A DNA stretch of 44,326 nucleotides from Oscillospiraceae bacterium (GCA_017617795.1 JAFZVM010000001.1:1-44326); one strand, 5' to 3'; numbered from the stretch's first letter, positions 16,501-25,516 are shown. Program-made: numbers and translations. Notes: generated from the sequence alone by a model not told the origin.

Positions 16501-17346
16501 TCAGTCATTGACGATGGGACTGTAATACCAGCCGGTATTTATCACGTTTTCGTAGAAGCGAAGGGCGTCGTCCGCCATGTCCTCCACGATGGGGATGACG
16601 TGAGAGACGCCGGAGTGGATGATCAGCTTGCAGTTGGGCAGGCATTTGGCGGTGCGGATCATCAGATCGGGCCGGGAAATGGGATCCTCCATGCCGCCGA
16701 TGATGAGCACCGGGGTCCTGATGGTCTTCAGGGCCTCCAGAACGTTCTCCTCCGTATGCAGGGCGGCCAGGGGACGGCCGAAGTCTATGGCCTTGGTCTC
16801 CGGCGCGTCGTAGATCGCCTCGTAATCCGGCTGCGCCCGTTTCGCCCGTTCCTCTTCCGCCTCGATGGCGTACCGCTCCCGGATCCGGGGATCCGCGGAT
16901 TCTGTCCGCATCACCGGAAGCTTCACTTTGCCGGACATGGCCAGGCTGCGGATGGACTGCTTCCCCTCGTCCAGGTTATGGGGACCCGGGACCACGGCGA
17001 AGAAGCAGATGACCCGCTCCGGATGCCGCAGGACCACGTGCCAGCCGGTGCCCGCCCCGTGGGAAGCGCCGGAATAGGCGAATCTGTCGATGCCCATCCT
17101 GTCCGCAAAGGCGATCACGTCGTCCGCGAAACGGTCGTACCAGTGCTCCCCGTAATCCTCCCGGACGTGGGTGGACTGTCCGAAGCCCCGGTTGGTGAGC
17201 AGGAAAACGTGAAACCCCCGTTTCGCCAGCTCCCGCTCCAGGCTGAACCGGCTGTGGCTTACCTGGGTGCAGAGCAGATAGCGGTCGCCCTCACCCCACT
17301 CCTCATAATGGATGTTTATGCCTGTTTCCACTTCCATGAACGGCAT
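16501..17346 (-). CDS. Alpha/beta hydrolase
   Basis: The 281-residue protein has a full alpha/beta hydrolase fold: HYEEWGEGDRYLLC at the N-terminus, the cap-entry segment LLTNRGFGQSTHV, the nucleophile elbow Y-S-G-A-S-H-G-A-G with the catalytic serine, the acid in IIGGMEDPISRPDL and the histidine in GVSHVIPIVEDMA. No signal peptide. ATG 17346 is chosen over longer frames because AGGAGG ends 7 bases upstream and MPFMEVETGINIHY begins like the family. It follows the GH127 gene by 49 bases on the same strand and may be co-transcribed. Substrate unknown; an acyl-sugar esterase would fit the neighbour but is speculation. Confidence 0.85.
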   Translation of the reverse strand: MPFMEVETGINIHYEEWGEGDRYLLCTQVSHSRFSLERELAKRGFHVFLLTNRGFGQSTHVREDYGEHWYDRFADDVIAFADRMGIDRFAYSGASHGAGTGWHVVLRHPERVICFFAVVPGPHNLDEGKQSIRSLAMSGKVKLPVMRTESADPRIRERYAIEAEEERAKRAQPDYEAIYDAPETKAIDFGRPLAALHTEENVLEALKTIRTPVLIIGGMEDPISRPDLMIRTAKCLPNCKLIIHSGVSHVIPIVEDMADDALRFYENVINTGWYYSPIVND

Positions 17347-17395
17347 GCTGCATACCTCCTCTATGTGATGACAGATCCTTTCCGGTTTCAAAAGG

Positions 17396-19354
17396 TCAGC
17401 CAATGCGCAGCCAGACGCGCATTTCCCCGGGGCTGCGGTTTGCCCAGGCATAGTAGGGGATCAGCCGGATGCTGACCCGTTCCCGGTCCGGCCCGCCCCA
17501 GGGGCGGTACAGAGCGCTTTCGCCGCCGGACCAGTCCCGGTCCCGCCAGCCGGAAACGGTGACAGCTTTCCCCTTTCCCGGGACTTCGGGGTGATGATCC
17601 CACGCAGGCTCGGCGGAGGGATCCAGGCTGAGCCTGTGCAGACCGGCGCCGTTGTCCGCCTCCTCTGCGCAGTACACCAGCGGTCCGCAGACGACGGCGG
17701 CCTTCCCCGCGTCCTCCGGCACCCTGGGAGAAGCGGCAAACAGACGTGGGCGAAGCTCCAGCTCCAACTCGATCCGATCCCCCTCCGCCCAGGTCCGGTC
17801 CAGAATGAGATAACCTTTTTCCGTACGATACGCCGCCTTCTCTCCGTTCACCAGCAGAGCAAAGCGGGGAGACCAGGCGGGAAGCCGCAGGGCAAGCTCC
17901 GCCCGCACAGGCGCATCGGCATGCAGGGAATAGAGGATCCTCCCGGCCCACGGATACTCCGTGCGGCAATCCAGGCGGAGCGTACCCCCCGGAAGCCGGA
18001 ACTCCGCTTCGCCGGAGAGGTACAGGTGGATATATACCCGGCTTTCGGAAACGGAATACAGGTAGTCCTCCAGGGACATCAGCAGCCGGACCAGGTTCGG
18101 CGGGCAGCAGGCGCATCCGAACCAGGGCTGACGCCTGTACTGCACATGCCGTTTGGCATTGTCTCTGCTGCAGGCCTCCGGCAATACTTCCAGGGGATTC
18201 ACGTAGAAAAAGCGCTGACCGTCCAGCTGCATCCCGCTGAGGACGCAGTTGTACAGGGCCCGTTCCAACACGTCCGCATATTTCCCTTCCGGTTCCAGCA
18301 GGAGCATCCGCCGGGCGAAAAACACCAGACCGATGGCGGCGCAGGTCTCCGCGTACGCCGTGTCGTTGGGCAGGTCGTAGTCAAAGGTGAAGGCCTCTCC
18401 GTAAGGCGAGGATCCGATGCCGCCGGTAATATACATGCGCCTTTCCGTGACGCTGTTCCAAAGCCGGCGGCAGGCGGCGCGAAGACCGGGATCCCCGGTG
18501 AGTCGGGCCAGATCCGCCATGGCGCTGTACAGATACATGGCGCGGACCGCGTGCCCCTCCGCTTCCTGCTGTTCTTCAACGGGCCTGTCCGCCTGACAGT
18601 ACGCGTAACCCAGCGGTCCGTCCGCAAAGTAGTACCGTCCGTTGCCGTTCAGCCGTTCTTCCTCCCGGAAATACAAGGGCTCTCTGCCCCGGGCTTCCAC
18701 GAAGTACCGGGCCAGACGGAGATATTTCTCCTTTCCGGTGTGGGCGTACAGCCGGATCAGGGCGAGCTCCGCCTCCGGATGGCCGGGGTAACCGTGCTTT
18801 TTCTCCGGCTCCGGCCCGAAGGTCCTGTCCGCCAGATCCGCATACCGCTCCGCCGCCTCCAGCAGGGCGGTTTTGCCGGTGGCGCGGTGGTAGGCCACGG
18901 CTGCCTCGATCATGTGGCCGAGGCAATACAGCTCATGGTTGTCCCGGAGATTCGTAAAACGCCGGTCCGGCGCGGTAATGGTGTAATAGGTATTCAGATA
19001 CCCGTCCGGCTGCTGGGCGGATATCATGGTTTCCACCGCTTCATCCGCCTTGCGTTCCAGCTCCGGATCCGGATGGGAAAGAAGGCTGTAAGCGACGCCC
19101 TCCAGCCACTTGGAAGCGTCGCTGTCCTGAAAGACAAAGCCATGGTGCTCGCCGGTCTCCTTCCCTGCGGCGATGCGGAAATTCCGCAGACAGCCGCTGG
19201 GTTCCGTCCCGGGCAGAGCGTCGTTCAGCGCAAGCCATTGATAGGGAATGGCACGGCTGCGGATGATCTCCCGCAGGGGATCCCAGAAGGGATCCCGGAT
19301 CATGACCTGCCGAACGCCGTTTTTCGGTTCGGCTCCCGCGAATGGATCCTTCAT
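17396..19354 (-). CDS. Glycoside hydrolase family 127 (beta-L-arabinofuranosidase-like)
   Basis: The 652-residue protein matches GH127 (formerly DUF1680) in length and motifs. Established work on HypBA1 shows a zinc-bound cysteine nucleophile; the equivalents here are Glu320 (acid/base, in YGEAFTFDYDLPND), Glu336 and Cys338 (in AYAETC) and the C414-A-C416-C417-P-P-N cluster. An (alpha/alpha)6 barrel fills the N-terminal two thirds, with beta-rich domains after it. No signal peptide, so it should act on imported oligosaccharides. ATG 19354 has GGAGGA 6 bases upstream; the open frame continues upstream but with low-complexity sequence. It is divergent from the liv transporter genes. Specificity within GH127 is not proven. 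Confidence 0.92.
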   Translation of the reverse strand: MKDPFAGAEPKNGVRQVMIRDPFWDPLREIIRSRAIPYQWLALNDALPGTEPSGCLRNFRIAAGKETGEHHGFVFQDSDASKWLEGVAYSLLSHPDPELERKADEAVETMISAQQPDGYLNTYYTITAPDRRFTNLRDNHELYCLGHMIEAAVAYHRATGKTALLEAAERYADLADRTFGPEPEKKHGYPGHPEAELALIRLYAHTGKEKYLRLARYFVEARGREPLYFREEERLNGNGRYYFADGPLGYAYCQADRPVEEQQEAEGHAVRAMYLYSAMADLARLTGDPGLRAACRRLWNSVTERRMYITGGIGSSPYGEAFTFDYDLPNDTAYAETCAAIGLVFFARRMLLLEPEGKYADVLERALYNCVLSGMQLDGQRFFYVNPLEVLPEACSRDNAKRHVQYRRQPWFGCACCPPNLVRLLMSLEDYLYSVSESRVYIHLYLSGEAEFRLPGGTLRLDCRTEYPWAGRILYSLHADAPVRAELALRLPAWSPRFALLVNGEKAAYRTEKGYLILDRTWAEGDRIELELELRPRLFAASPRVPEDAGKAAVVCGPLVYCAEEADNGAGLHRLSLDPSAEPAWDHHPEVPGKGKAVTVSGWRDRDWSGGESALYRPWGGPDRERVSIRLIPYYAWANRSPGEMRVWLRIG

Positions 19355-19406
19355 ACCCGTTCCTCCGGACAGGGGGGCCGGATTCCACCGGTCCCGGTTT
19401 AAGAAA

Positions 19407-19435
19407 AGTGTAACAGAATCAATAATGGGATGCAA
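19407..19435 (-). promoter_or_regulatory. Promoter of the GH127 operon
   Basis: On the minus strand TTGCAT (19435-19430) and TACACT (19412-19407) are separated by 17 bases, about 50 bases before the GH127 start. Confidence 0.6.
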
Positions 19436-19479
19436 GAGCCCCGGCGGCTCGGGAAAATGGCCGGAAAAGCGCAAAACTC

Positions 19480-19509
19480 TTGACAGGAAGCGATTTACCG
19501 TGCTAAATT
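19480..19509 (+). promoter_or_regulatory. Promoter of the branched-chain amino-acid transporter operon
   Basis: A perfect -35 TTGACA (19480-19485) is followed after 18 bases by TAAATT (19504-19509), 47 bases before the first gene. Confidence 0.65.
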
Positions 19510-19556
19510 TCTGTGTGTTCCCAGTGTATATTTTGCAGAACAAGGAGATCATGAAA

Positions 19557-20783
19557 ATGAAGAAGTCAGTTGCATTGCTGCTTGCCGCAGCGCTTTGCCT
19601 CTGCCTGTTCGTCGGCTGCTCCGGCGGCGGGAACAGCAATACCCCCGCCACCCAGGCTCCGGATAACGGCGCCGCCGCTGCCGCACCCATCAAGATCGGC
19701 GGTATCGGGCCCCTCACCGGCGGAGCTGCCATTTACGGCACCGCTGCGAAGAACGGCGCCACCATCGCCGTGGAGGAGATCAACGCCCTGGGCGGTCTGC
19801 AGTTCGACCTTCGCTACGAGGACGACGCCCATGACGCGGAAAAGTCCGTCAACGCCTATAACACTCTGAAGGGCTGGGGGATGCAGATCTTCCTGGGCTC
19901 CGTCACCTCCACCCCCTGCGTAGCCACTTCCGTGGAGGCCAACAACGATCACATCTTCCTGCTGACTCCCTCCGCCTCCTCTACGGACGTGCTGGGCGGC
20001 ATCGCCAACCCCCTCACCGGGACTGTGGATATCCCCCGGAAGGACACCGTATTCCAGATGTGCTTCGTGGACCCCAACCAGGGAAGCGCCTCCGCCCAGT
20101 ACATCGCGGATCAGAAGCTGGGCACCAAGATCGCCGTGATCTATAAGAACGACGACGTATATTCCACCGGCGTGTACAACTCCTTTGCGCCCAAGGCCCA
20201 GGAACTGGGTCTGGACATCGTCTCCACCACCACCTTCACGGAGGACACCAAGACCGACTTCTCCGTGCAGCTGAACGACGCCAAGTCCAACGGCGCCGAC
20301 CTGGTGTTCCTGCCCATGTACTATGACGCCGCCGCCCTGATCCTCACCCAAGCCAACGCCATGGGCTATGCTCCCAAGTGGTTCGGCATCGACGGCATGG
20401 ACGGCATCCTCTCCGTGGACGGCTTCAATACTGCTCTCGCCGAGGGCGTCATGCTTCTGACCCCCTTCAGCGCGGACTCCTCCGACGCCAAGACCCAGAG
20501 CTTCGTGGCCAAGTACCAGGCGGCTTATGGGGAAGTCCCCAACCAGTTCGCCGCCGACGGCTATGACTGCGTCTACGCCATCTACAACGCTCTGACCAAG
20601 GCCGGCGTGAAGGATTCCTCCCTCAGCGCCAGCGAGCTCTGCGACAAGCTCATCGCCCAGTTCACCACCATGACCTACGACGGCATCACCGGCACGGGCA
20701 TGACGTGGGGTGCGGACGGCGCCGTGACCAAGAGCCCGAAGGGCATGTTCATCCAGAACGGCGTCTACGTCGGCATGGACTGA
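19557..20783 (+). CDS. ABC transporter substrate-binding lipoprotein, branched-chain amino-acid type (LivJ-like)
   Basis: The 408-residue protein is a periplasmic-binding-protein type I ligand receptor. It starts with a lipoprotein signal: MKKSVALLLAAALCLCLFVGC, lipobox LFVGC, then a Gly/Ser/Asn/Ala-rich tether to about residue 42. The core begins IKIGGIGPLTGGAAIYG and contains AVEEINALGGL and FLGSVTSTPC, typical of Leu/Ile/Val-binding proteins. Start choice: AAGGAG at 19542-19547 is 9 bases from ATG 19557 but only 3 from ATG 19551, so the inner ATG is preferred. It leads the operon and is separated from the permease by a hairpin that may raise its relative expression. Ligand is not certain; amino acids, amides or urea are possible in this family. 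Confidence 0.9.
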   Translation: MKKSVALLLAAALCLCLFVGCSGGGNSNTPATQAPDNGAAAAAPIKIGGIGPLTGGAAIYGTAAKNGATIAVEEINALGGLQFDLRYEDDAHDAEKSVNAYNTLKGWGMQIFLGSVTSTPCVATSVEANNDHIFLLTPSASSTDVLGGIANPLTGTVDIPRKDTVFQMCFVDPNQGSASAQYIADQKLGTKIAVIYKNDDVYSTGVYNSFAPKAQELGLDIVSTTTFTEDTKTDFSVQLNDAKSNGADLVFLPMYYDAAALILTQANAMGYAPKWFGIDGMDGILSVDGFNTALAEGVMLLTPFSADSSDAKTQSFVAKYQAAYGEVPNQFAADGYDCVYAIYNALTKAGVKDSSLSASELCDKLIAQFTTMTYDGITGTGMTWGADGAVTKSPKGMFIQNGVYVGMD

Positions 20784-20811
20784 GTTCCAAAACAAATCTG
20801 AATCCTGAGGA

Positions 20812-20843
20812 CAGGAGGCTGCCCCATTGACGGCGGCCTCCTG
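20812..20843 (+). terminator. Intra-operon hairpin after the binding-protein gene
   Basis: A 12-bp stem with one G-U pair, CAGGAGGCTGCC (20812-20823) and GGCGGCCTCCTG (20832-20843), has an 8-base loop and no U-tract. It fits a partial terminator or an mRNA-stabilising hairpin that keeps binding-protein mRNA more abundant than permease mRNA. Confidence 0.6.
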
Positions 20844-20886
20844 GCCTTCCGCGTTTACCCCCTATCCGGAAATGAGGTGTTGATAC

Positions 20887-21768
20887 ATGACCTTCCTGAC
20901 CCACCTGATCAACGGGATCAGCCTGGGCAGCGTGTATGCCATCATCGCCCTGGGCTACACCATGGTCTACGGCATTGCCAAAATGCTGAACTTTGCCCAT
21001 GGGGACGTGATCATGGTCGGCGCGTACGTCTGCTTCTTTGCGGTGTCCTCCTACCATCTTCCTCCCATCCTGGGCGTGGTCATCGCCATGCTTCTGTGTA
21101 CGGCCTTGGGCATGCTCATCGAGCGCCTTGCCTATAAACCGCTTCGGCAGGCTGCCAGTCTGGCGGTGCTGATCACAGCCATCGGCGTGAGCTATTTCCT
21201 GCAGAACGGCGCGCAGCTGCTTTGGGGCTCCAACAACAAGATGTTCCCGAGCATCATCCCGGGGGACGGGATCTCCCTCTTCGGCGGCGAGCTCCATATC
21301 TCCGCTGCCACCCTGGTGACCATCGCGGCCTGTCTCGTCATCATGCTGGTGCTCACCTGGTTCACCGGCAATACCCGCATCGGCAAGGCCATGCGGGCGG
21401 TGAGCGAGGATAAGGGCGCGGCGCAGCTCATGGGCATCAACGTCAACACCACCATCTCCGTAACCTTTGCCATCGGCTCTGCCCTGGCGGCGGTGGCCGG
21501 GGTGCTGTATATGTCCAGCTACCCGATCCTGGTCCCCACCACCGGTTCCATGCCCGGCATCAAGGCCTTCACCGCCGCGGTGTTCGGCGGGATCGGCTCC
21601 ATTCCCGGCGCCCTGCTGGGCGGCATCCTCCTGGGGGTCATCGAGATCTTCGCCGGAGCGTATATCTCCACCCAGCTGGCCAACGCCATCGTCTTTCTGG
21701 TGCTCATCATCGTCCTGCTGGTGAAGCCCACCGGCCTGCTGGGCAAGCAGGTCCGGGAGAAGGTTTGA
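20887..21768 (+). CDS. livH: Branched-chain amino-acid ABC transporter permease (LivH-like)
   Basis: The 293-residue integral membrane protein opens with FLTHLINGISLGSVYAIIALGYTMVYGI, the hallmark of LivH, and carries the MLNFAHGDVIMVGAY block and the EAA-like cytoplasmic loop RIGKAMRAVSEDKGAAQLMGINVN that contacts the ATPases. About eight hydrophobic helices. GAGGTG precedes ATG 20887. It pairs with LivM to form the membrane channel. Confidence 0.93.
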   Translation: MTFLTHLINGISLGSVYAIIALGYTMVYGIAKMLNFAHGDVIMVGAYVCFFAVSSYHLPPILGVVIAMLLCTALGMLIERLAYKPLRQAASLAVLITAIGVSYFLQNGAQLLWGSNNKMFPSIIPGDGISLFGGELHISAATLVTIAACLVIMLVLTWFTGNTRIGKAMRAVSEDKGAAQLMGINVNTTISVTFAIGSALAAVAGVLYMSSYPILVPTTGSMPGIKAFTAAVFGGIGSIPGALLGGILLGVIEIFAGAYISTQLANAIVFLVLIIVLLVKPTGLLGKQVREKV

Positions 21769-21780
21769 GGAGGGCGGAGA

Positions 21781-22827
21781 ATGAACAGACTGAAACTCGA
21801 CCGCTCCCTTCGCCGGGATTATCTGACCTACGCCTTTGTGATCGTCGCCTATGTGATCCTGCAGGTGTTCTCCGGAACGAAGGGCTTTTCTCCCACCCTC
21901 CGGGGCCAGCTGGTACCCATCTGCGCCTACGTGGTCATGGCCATGAGCCTGAACCTCACCGTGGGCATCCTGGGCGAGCTGAGCCTGGGCCACGCGGGCT
22001 TTATGAGCGTGGGCGCCTTTTCCGGAGCCATCGCGGCGGCCGCTTTGCAGAACGCCGTGCCCTCGCCCGGCCTGCGCCTGGCCATTGCCCTGGTGATCGG
22101 TGCCATCTTCGCCGGGATCGTGGGCACCGTCATCTCCGTGCCGGTGCTCCGGCTGAACGGAGACTATCTGGCCATCGTTACCCTGGCCTTCGGGCAGATC
22201 ATCAAATCCCTCATCGAAAACCTCTATGTGGGCGTGGACGCTGCCGGACTGCATTTCAGCTTCCTCAAGCCCCATATCACCCTGGCCCAGGGAGGACGGA
22301 TGATCCTCAACGGGCCCATGGGGATCCCCAATATCGGCAAGATATCCACCTTTCTGGCGGGCTTTATCCTCATCATGCTCACCCTGTTCATTATCTTCAA
22401 CCTGGTGCGCAGCCGGGCGGGCCGAGCCATCATGGCCCTGCGGGACAACCGCATCGCCGCGGAGAGCGTGGGCATCAACGTGACCAAGTATAAGATGATG
22501 GCTTTCGTTACCTCCGCCGCTCTGGCCGGGGCTGCCGGGGCGCTCTTCGCCCTGGGGCAGAATACCATCGTCGCCGCAAAGTTCGATTTCAACACCTCCA
22601 TCCTCATCCTGGTCTTTGTGGTGCTGGGCGGACTGGGCAACATGTTCGGCTCCATCATCGCCGCCGCCGCCCTGACCATCCTGCCGGAAGCCCTCCGCGG
22701 CTTCGCGGATTACCGGATGCTGATCTATGCCGTGGTGCTGATCCTGGTCATGCTGGGAACCAACAGTCCCCAGCTGAAGGGCCTGTTGAAGAAGCTGGTT
22801 CCCGGGAAGAAAGGGGAGGAGGTATAG
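21781..22827 (+). CDS. livM: Branched-chain amino-acid ABC transporter permease (LivM-like)
   Basis: The 348-residue polytopic protein contains MAMSLNLTVGILGELSLGHAGFMSVGAF, diagnostic for LivM, and the coupling loop RAGRAIMALRDNRIAAESVGINV. It ends in a basic tail. It starts 12 bases after livH with a GGAGGGCGGAGA site and forms a heterodimeric permease with LivH. Confidence 0.93.
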   Translation: MNRLKLDRSLRRDYLTYAFVIVAYVILQVFSGTKGFSPTLRGQLVPICAYVVMAMSLNLTVGILGELSLGHAGFMSVGAFSGAIAAAALQNAVPSPGLRLAIALVIGAIFAGIVGTVISVPVLRLNGDYLAIVTLAFGQIIKSLIENLYVGVDAAGLHFSFLKPHITLAQGGRMILNGPMGIPNIGKISTFLAGFILIMLTLFIIFNLVRSRAGRAIMALRDNRIAAESVGINVTKYKMMAFVTSAALAGAAGALFALGQNTIVAAKFDFNTSILILVFVVLGGLGNMFGSIIAAAALTILPEALRGFADYRMLIYAVVLILVMLGTNSPQLKGLLKKLVPGKKGEEV

Positions 22828-22829
22828 CC

Positions 22830-23687
22830 ATGCCGAAGAGAGTCGCTTCCGCAAACGACAGTCCCCTGGTGCCCATGCCCACCGAGGCTTATATCCCTCA
22901 GCGGGACCTGGGAAAGACTCCCATCCTGGAATGCCGGCATCTGGGCATCGATTTCGGCGGTCTCACCGCCGTGGACGATTTCAATCTGATCCTGGGACGG
23001 ACGGAGATCGCCGGGCTCATCGGGCCCAACGGGGCGGGGAAGACCACCGTGTTCAACCTGCTGACGAAGATCTACCAGCCCACCCGGGGGACCATCCTCC
23101 TGGACGGGCGGGATACCCACAGCATGAGCACCGTGCAGATCAGCAAGATGGGCATCGCCCGTACCTTCCAGAATATCCGCCTGTTCAGCAACCTCTCCGT
23201 GGAGGACAACGTCAAGCTGGGCATGCACAATTCCATCCGCTACGGCATGTTCAGCGGCATCTTCCGGCTCCCTTCCTACTGGAAACAGGAAAGGATCGCC
23301 CATGACCGGGCCCTGGAGCTGCTGAGCCTCTTCGATATGCAGGATATCGCTGGAGCAAAGGCCGGATCTCTGCCCTACGGCGCCCAGCGCCGGTTGGAGA
23401 TCGTCCGGGCGCTGGCCACGAATCCCAGCCTCCTGCTGCTGGATGAGCCCGCCGCGGGCATGAATCCCTCGGAGACCTCGGAGCTCATGGAGAATATCGT
23501 GAAGATCCGGGATACCTTCAATATCGCCATTCTTCTGATCGAACATGATATGAGCCTGGTCATGGGTATCTGCGAGGGTATCTGCGTGCTGAACTTCGGC
23601 AAGGTGATCGCAAAGGGAACGCCGTCGGATATCCAGTCCGACCCGACGGTCATCGAAGCCTACCTGGGCAAGAAGAAGGAGGCGTGA
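22830..23687 (+). CDS. livG: Branched-chain amino-acid ABC transporter ATP-binding protein (LivG-like)
   Basis: The 285-residue ATPase has a Walker A GPNGAGKTT at residues 65-73, Q-loop RTFQNIRLF, the LivG-type signature region LPYGAQRRLEIVRALATNP, Walker B LLLLDEPAAGMNP and the switch His in LLIEHDMSLV. The signature LPYGAQ replaces LSGGQ, as is usual in LivG. Compared with typical LivG it has an N-terminal extension of about 28 residues (VASANDSPLVPMPTEAYIPQ) before the first strand. GGAGGAGG lies before ATG 22830. Confidence 0.93.
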   Translation: MPKRVASANDSPLVPMPTEAYIPQRDLGKTPILECRHLGIDFGGLTAVDDFNLILGRTEIAGLIGPNGAGKTTVFNLLTKIYQPTRGTILLDGRDTHSMSTVQISKMGIARTFQNIRLFSNLSVEDNVKLGMHNSIRYGMFSGIFRLPSYWKQERIAHDRALELLSLFDMQDIAGAKAGSLPYGAQRRLEIVRALATNPSLLLLDEPAAGMNPSETSELMENIVKIRDTFNIAILLIEHDMSLVMGICEGICVLNFGKVIAKGTPSDIQSDPTVIEAYLGKKKEA

Positions 23688-23689
23688 GC

Positions 23690-24397
23690 ATGGAGGAGAT
23701 CCTGAGCGTTCAGGGCGTCAACGTCTACTACGGGGCCATCCACGCCATCAAGGACGTATCCCTGACCGTGAACGAGGGGGAGATCGTCACCCTCATCGGC
23801 GCCAACGGCGCGGGGAAGTCCACCACCCTCCAGACCATCTCCGGACTCCTGCGGTCCAAGACCGGAGATATCCGCTTCTGCGGTCAGAGCATCGTCCATC
23901 TGCCCTCCCACAAGATCGTGGAACGGGGGATCGCCCAGGTGCCGGAGGGGCGGCGCATCTTCCTGCAGATGACGGTGCAAGAGAATCTGGAGATGGGCGC
24001 CTTCACCCGCTCCGGAGGAGTGGAAAAGGACCTGGAACGGGTCTATGCCCTGTTCCCCCGGCTCCTGGAGCGGAAAAAGCAGATCGCCGGGACCCTGTCC
24101 GGCGGCGAACAGCAGATGCTGGCCATGGGCAGGGCGCTTATGAGCCACCCGAAGCTGATGATGCTGGACGAGCCCAGCATGGGCCTGGCCCCCATTCTGG
24201 TGGAGCAGGTGTTCTCCATCATCCGCCAGCTCCATGATGAGGGCACCACCATCCTGCTGGTGGAGCAGAACGCGCAGATGGCGCTGTCCGTGGCGGACCG
24301 GGCCTACGTGATGGAGACCGGGAAGATCACCCTCCAGGGAACCGGCGCGGAGCTGGCCCAAAGCGACCAGGTGAAAAAAGCCTACCTTGGCGGATAA
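23690..24397 (+). CDS. livF: Branched-chain amino-acid ABC transporter ATP-binding protein (LivF-like)
   Basis: The 235-residue ATPase has Walker A GANGAGKSTT near residues 37-46, the LivF-typical GIAQVPEGRRIFLQMTVQENLEMGA block, signature LSGGEQQMLAMGRAL, Walker B LMMLDEPSMGLAP and the switch His region (LLVEQNA, Gln in place of His as often in LivF). ATG 23690 is preferred to GTG 23684 because GGAGG ends 8 bases before the ATG. Last gene of the importer operon; a terminator follows. Confidence 0.93.
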   Translation: MEEILSVQGVNVYYGAIHAIKDVSLTVNEGEIVTLIGANGAGKSTTLQTISGLLRSKTGDIRFCGQSIVHLPSHKIVERGIAQVPEGRRIFLQMTVQENLEMGAFTRSGGVEKDLERVYALFPRLLERKKQIAGTLSGGEQQMLAMGRALMSHPKLMMLDEPSMGLAPILVEQVFSIIRQLHDEGTTILLVEQNAQMALSVADRAYVMETGKITLQGTGAELAQSDQVKKAYLGG

Positions 24398-24407
24398 ACT
24401 GCCATGA

Positions 24408-24440
24408 TTCGCGGTTTCCGAGCCGCGAACTCTGCGAGGC
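24408..24440 (+). repeat. Copy A of a palindrome plus tail repeat near asnA
   Basis: TTCGCGG (24408-24414) pairs with CCGCGAA (24423-24429), and the right arm runs into CTCTGCGAGGC. The 17-mer CGCGAACTCTGCGAGGC (24424-24440) recurs exactly at 25758-25774, on the other side of asnA, in the same orientation. Confidence 0.6.
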
Positions 24441-24455
24441 GTTTCAAAACACATA

Positions 24456-24490
24456 ACCGGAAGGGGATGCGACCCCTTCCGGTGTTTTTG
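24456..24490. terminator. Terminator shared by livF and asnA
   Basis: An 11-bp stem, ACCGGAAGGGG (24456-24466) with CCCCTTCCGGT (24473-24483), has a 6-base loop and is followed by GTTTTTGT on the plus strand. On the minus strand it lies just after the asnA stop and is followed by TATGTGTTTTG, so it may work both ways. Confidence 0.88.
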
Positions 24491-24502
24491 TCGTTGCCTT
24501 GT

Positions 24503-25516
24503 TTACAGCAGCATGACTCCCGCGTCCCTGCAGATCCTCATGGTCTCCTCGTCCCAGATGGAGGCTTGGACCTCGCCGATGTGCGCCTTTCCCAGGAGCA
24601 GCATGCTCAGGCGGCTCTGGCCGATGCCGCCGCCGATGGTGAGGGGCAGCTCTCCCGCCAGGAGCATCTTGTGGTAGGGGAGGGTCCTGCGGTCGTCGCA
24701 GCCTGCCAGAGTGAGCTGCTTATCCAGGGAAGCCGGATCCACCCGGATGCCCATGCTGCTCAGCTCCATGGCCCGGCCCAGGAGATCGTTCCATACCAGG
24801 ATGTCCCCGTTCAGATCCCAGTCGTCGTAGTCCGGGGCCCGGCCGTCGTGAGGCTTGCCGGAGCGGAGAGCTCCGCCGATGCCCTGGATGAAGGCTGTGC
24901 CGTTCTCCCGGAGATAGGCGTCCTCCCGCTCTTTGGGGGTCTTGTCCGGCCAGCGTTCCTCCAGCTCCAGGGCGGTGACGAAGCTTACCTCCCGCCGGAG
25001 CTTGCCCAGGGACTGGAGCTGCGGGTAGATGGCCTGCATGGTGTCCTGGGTGTCGCAGATGGCGGCGACGATGTTCCGGACGGTATCCTGCAGATAGCTC
25101 AGGTTCCGGTCCTCCCGGGTGATGACCTTCTCCCAGTCCCACTGGTCCACGTAGACGGAGTGAAGGTTATCCAGCTCGTCCTCGTCCCGGCGGATGGCGT
25201 TCATATCCGTGTACAGACCCTTGCCCGGGCGGAAATTGTACCGCTTCAGGGCGTACCGTTTCCATTTGGCCAGGGACTGGACCACCTCGGCCCGGATGTC
25301 GGAACGGAGGATATCGAAGGAGACGGGGCGCTCCACCCCGTTCAGGTTGTCGTTCAAGCCGGAGTCCTCCGCCACGAACAGGGGGGCGGAGACCCGGTAG
25401 AGATTCAGCAGGGCTCCCAGCCGGTCCTCGAACAGACGCTTCAGCAGGGAGATGGCCTTTTGGGTGTCATAGATGGAAAGCAGGCTTTCGTAGCCCCGGG
25501 GGATAAAGGTCTTCAT
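24503..25516 (-). CDS. asnA: Aspartate-ammonia ligase AsnA
   Basis: AsnA makes L-asparagine from aspartate, ammonia and ATP through an aspartyl-AMP intermediate. The 337-residue protein is full length and resembles a class II aminoacyl-tRNA synthetase core: SLLSIYDTQKAISLLKRLFE, the RVSAPLFVAEDSGLNDNLNG block near residues 41-60, AVVQSLAKWKR type motif (here EVVQSLAKWKRYAL), DMNAIRRDED and the C-terminal motif 3 LTIGGGIGQSRLSMLLLGK. ATG 25516 follows GAGGG. An extended -10 lies about 35 bases upstream. The leader is too short for a T-box. Confidence 0.96.
   Translation of the reverse strand: MKTFIPRGYESLLSIYDTQKAISLLKRLFEDRLGALLNLYRVSAPLFVAEDSGLNDNLNGVERPVSFDILRSDIRAEVVQSLAKWKRYALKRYNFRPGKGLYTDMNAIRRDEDELDNLHSVYVDQWDWEKVITREDRNLSYLQDTVRNIVAAICDTQDTMQAIYPQLQSLGKLRREVSFVTALELEERWPDKTPKEREDAYLRENGTAFIQGIGGALRSGKPHDGRAPDYDDWDLNGDILVWNDLLGRAMELSSMGIRVDPASLDKQLTLAGCDDRRTLPYHKMLLAGELPLTIGGGIGQSRLSMLLLGKAHIGEVQASIWDEETMRICRDAGVMLL

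Noticed and set aside
20749..22854. Minus-strand frame of 701 codons opposite livH and livM
   Set aside because: Antisense shadow with low-complexity Gly/His/Asp composition.
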